Shown here: piece by piece, positions 5,477-7,724 of the stretch
How the letters are laid out: each line of letters begins with the position of its first letter
How positions within the stretch are numbered: position 1 is the stretch's first letter
Assembly (NCBI GenBank): GCA_021807965.1
Contig: JAKBCI010000075.1
Coordinates: forward strand, 1-7,724
Direction: 5' to 3'
DNA from: Actinomycetes bacterium
GTDB taxonomy: Bacteria > Actinomycetota > Acidimicrobiia > Acidimicrobiales > RAAP-2
Length of the DNA stretch: 7,724 bases
Translations under genes and position numbers: made by a program
Notes under the pieces: generated by a model
The model's input: the letters and a program-made list of their open reading frames with translations, nothing else
Told to the model about the DNA's origin: nothing
The model's database searches: none

Positions 5477-7724
5477 TCACAGGTGCAGGGGAATGTGAAT
5501 CGTCAGGTTCGTCGACGACTGACCGACGTTGATGACGTAGCGCCCGGGAAACACGGTAAAGGAGCCGTGATGATAGATCTCGAAACTTCGCCGGTCGATT
5601 CGAAGCGTAATACGAGTCGAACGACCGGGCTGAAGCAGCACCCTCGAAAAGGCGCGAAGTTGTTCCGGCGGTTCACCCGCGATCGCCGGGAAGCTCACGT
5701 AGGCCTGCACGACGTCGGCTCCCGCGCGGCGTCCCCGGTTGCTCACCGAGAGCTCAACGGCAACCCCCGTGGCAGTTCGGCGAAGGACCGCCCGGCCGAG
5801 GCCGAACGACGTGTACGACAGACCGAAGCCGAATGGAAACAGGGGTCGCACGTGGTTGGCCCGGTACCAGCGGTACCCCACGTCGAGCCCCGACACGAAC
5901 GTGACGGATCCGTTGACCCCGGGAAACGTTCTGGGGTCATTGATCGGTGAGGCCGCTACCGAGGCCGGAAACGTCAGCGGGAGTCTGCCCGACGGGTCAA
6001 CGGCGCCGGTGAGTATGGGGGTGATCGCGGCGCCGTCGACTTGTCCCGGGTACCACGCTTCCAGCACCCCCGCCACTCGCTTGAGCCACGGCATGGCTAC
6101 CGCACCGCCGGTTTCCAGCACGACAATGGTGTGATGATTCACCGCCGCCACCGCGCTGATTAAGGCGTTTTGGTCGCCGGGCAGATTGAGATTGGGTCGG
6201 TCGGCTCCTTCTTCGGTGTAGTCGCCGGCCACGACGATGGCGTATTTCGCTCGTCGCGCGATGGCGACTGCTTTGGCAATAACTGGTGAAGCGTCGACGA
6301 TGTCGAAGGACGGGGCCGGGTGGCTGTGAATGTTGAACCACGTGACGCGCAGCGTGTAACGGTGACCGCTGCGCAGGGCGATTGACGTCGTGAAGACGGT
6401 GGGGGCGTGAAGACCGCGCGAGGCGATGACGAGGCGATCATCGAGGTAGACCCAGGTATCACCGACCTGGCGAAACGACACGTCGTAAATGCCGGAGTGT
6501 CTGACCCGAAACGTCATCTGCGACGAGTTCCAGTTGTCGCCGGTTCCCGGACTTGTGGCCGTCGCGACCGCCGGCGTCACGTTGCCGCCACGGTCCACGC
6601 CGATGTCCGCTTTACCTGGTTCGCCCACGGTTCGGAACTTCGTGATCAGCTTGAGCGGCGTGCCCGATTCGATGACGATGTCGCGTCGCGACGTGATCGC
6701 GCGGATGGGCACGTCACCCGCGGCGTAGGTGACGCGAACTCGGTTACCGAGCGCCTGGCGTAACGCGGCGAGGGGTGTCGTAACCGTGGTGGCGACGACC
6801 GCAGCACTGCCACCACCGGCCGTGACCGGCGTTCGATACCCCGCGAGGCCAATGACCGCGATCGAGCGGACACGAGTCGGAATCGGTAGGGCGTGATGTC
6901 GATTCACAAGCAGGACGACACCGCTCTCGGCGGCGCGTAGCGCCACGTCGACGTGAGCACTGGACGTGACGATGGCGTTGAGTGCGAGTTGGAGGGGGTG
7001 CGCGATGAGCCCCAGCGCAAACATGGGCACAAGAATTGAATGGACCGCGCGATTCAGATCCGCGACGGCGAGGCGGCGATGCTGGACCGCGCTGATCAAG
7101 CCATTGCTGGATGCCGGTTTGATCAGTGAGATGCCGGCGCGCAAGGCGCCAACGGGGTCATTAAGCGCGTGGAGGTCGGAACGCACGAACCCTGAGAATC
7201 GCCACGACTGCAGAAGTCGATAAATGTAGGGGTCCGAGCAGGTGTTCACTCCATTCAAGGAACCGTAGGAGCACATGAGAGAAGCCACGTGGCCTTGTTG
7301 GACCGCGGCTTGGAAGGGCTGGTTATAAATCTCGGCGAGCGCACGTGCGGACACCACTTGATTGAGACGAGCCCGCGCCGTCTCCTGGGTGTAGGCGGTA
7401 AAGTGCTTGGCGACGGCAATCTCGCCCAGCGACTGGATGCCACGAATCGCTGCGACGCCCAGCACGCTCGTGAGATACGGATCTTCGCCGTAGCTCTCAA
7501 AGATTCGTCCGCTTACGGGAATGCGCGCGATGTTGAGATTCGGCGCCTGGATGCCATCGATACCCTTCGCCCGCGCCTCACTCGCCATCACACGGGCGAC
7601 GGCGCGTGCGATCGCGGGATCGAATGATGCGCCAACCGCGATGGCGGCGGGCAGCTGCGTAACCCATTGCAGTCCATTGGCGACACCGTTAGGGCCGTCA
7701 GTGAGCGTGAGTGGAGGGATGCAC
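5477..7724 (-). CDS. Glycoside hydrolase family 3 beta-glycosidase with PA14-like insertion (N-terminus outside window)
   Basis: GH3 enzymes remove sugars from the non-reducing end of beta-glycosides with retention of configuration; beta-glucosidase is the default guess here. The visible 748 residues (numbered from the first full codon at 7723) begin inside the barrel domain with PPLTLTDGPNGVANG. Then come APNLNIARIP and ESYGEDP (GEDP at 79-82), KHF at 106-108, and GFVRSDLHA with D183 as the expected nucleophile. The second domain is split by a PA14-like beta-rich insertion at about 348-476 (GIYDVSFRQVGDTWVYLDD within it). It resumes with GDYTEEGADRPNLNLPGDQ, whose Glu at 504-505 is a candidate acid/base, and ends FPFGFGLSYTSF. 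A C-terminal fibronectin-III-like domain covers about 643-744. The nucleophile is followed by Leu rather than the more usual Trp. A secretion signal, if any, is beyond the window. The stop precedes the 185-residue gene by 53 bases. Confidence 0.93.
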   Translation of the reverse strand, partial: CIPPLTLTDGPNGVANGLQWVTQLPAAIAVGASFDPAIARAVARVMASEARAKGIDGIQAPNLNIARIPVSGRIFESYGEDPYLTSVLGVAAIRGIQSLGEIAVAKHFTAYTQETARARLNQVVSARALAEIYNQPFQAAVQQGHVASLMCSYGSLNGVNTCSDPYIYRLLQSWRFSGFVRSDLHALNDPVGALRAGISLIKPASSNGLISAVQHRRLAVADLNRAVHSILVPMFALGLIAHPLQLALNAIVTSSAHVDVALRAAESGVVLLVNRHHALPIPTRVRSIAVIGLAGYRTPVTAGGGSAAVVATTVTTPLAALRQALGNRVRVTYAAGDVPIRAITSRRDIVIESGTPLKLITKFRTVGEPGKADIGVDRGGNVTPAVATATSPGTGDNWNSSQMTFRVRHSGIYDVSFRQVGDTWVYLDDRLVIASRGLHAPTVFTTSIALRSGHRYTLRVTWFNIHSHPAPSFDIVDASPVIAKAVAIARRAKYAIVVAGDYTEEGADRPNLNLPGDQNALISAVAAVNHHTIVVLETGGAVAMPWLKRVAGVLEAWYPGQVDGAAITPILTGAVDPSGRLPLTFPASVAASPINDPRTFPGVNGSVTFVSGLDVGYRWYRANHVRPLFPFGFGLSYTSFGLGRAVLRRTATGVAVELSVSNRGRRAGADVVQAYVSFPAIAGEPPEQLRAFSRVLLQPGRSTRITLRIDRRSFEIYHHGSFTVFPGRYVINVGQSSTNLTIHIPLHL

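Noticed and set aside
5424..5480. Start of the 185-residue protein at GTG 5480
   Set aside because: It would give a neat GTGA overlap with the GH3 stop, but the extra residues use rare-looking codons and contain the TAATCT element placed for the ATG at 5423. It remains a possible alternative.
4920..5498. Plus-strand open frame of 192 residues opposite the 185-residue gene
   Set aside because: It lies antisense to a gene with a better start and operon fit, has no recognisable domain, and crosses the GH3 stop.

Overview
The window is GC-rich, gene-dense DNA with several GTG starts, 4-base GTGA gene overlaps and candidate leaderless promoters (TANNNT followed 6-7 bases later by ATG). Together with a membrane-anchored winged-helix/BTAD regulator and several small unrecognised proteins, this suggests an actinobacterium. 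An Acidimicrobiia-like lineage is my best guess, but there is no rRNA or other marker to confirm it. I see no tRNA, rRNA, CRISPR array, insertion sequence or other mobile element, and no stretch over 300 bases without a gene.

Layout. (1) Positions 15-1124, plus strand: a D-alanine-D-alanine ligase-like ATP-grasp enzyme, with an upstream gene probably ending just at the window edge. (2) Positions 1086-4027, minus strand: three closely packed genes, in transcription order a 232-residue protein with a sigma-factor-like C-terminus, a single-pass membrane protein with a Thr/Pro-rich linker and a small extracytoplasmic domain, and a 541-residue protein with three membrane segments, a winged-helix domain and a bacterial transcriptional activator domain (BTAD). 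The last gene overlaps the end of the ligase gene tail to tail by 39 bases. (3) Positions 4028-4161: a 134-base divergent intergenic region with a repeated TGCGCA motif, a central palindrome and at least one likely promoter. (4) Positions 4162-4500, plus strand: a small acidic protein of unknown function. (5) Positions 4504-7724, minus strand: a GH3 beta-glycosidase with a PA14-like insertion, whose N-terminus lies beyond the window, then a 185-residue protein and a small lipoprotein, neither recognised.

How they may work together. The three-gene unit at 1086-4027 reads like a membrane-linked regulatory system: a cytosolic sigma-like factor, an anchored external domain, and a membrane-tethered DNA-binding protein, controlled from the shared region upstream. 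This role is inferred from domain order and gene spacing, and it is the most interesting part of the window. The GH3 enzyme probably releases sugars from oligosaccharides or glycosides. The two genes downstream of it may be co-transcribed, but the first also has its own candidate promoter, so a shared role is uncertain.
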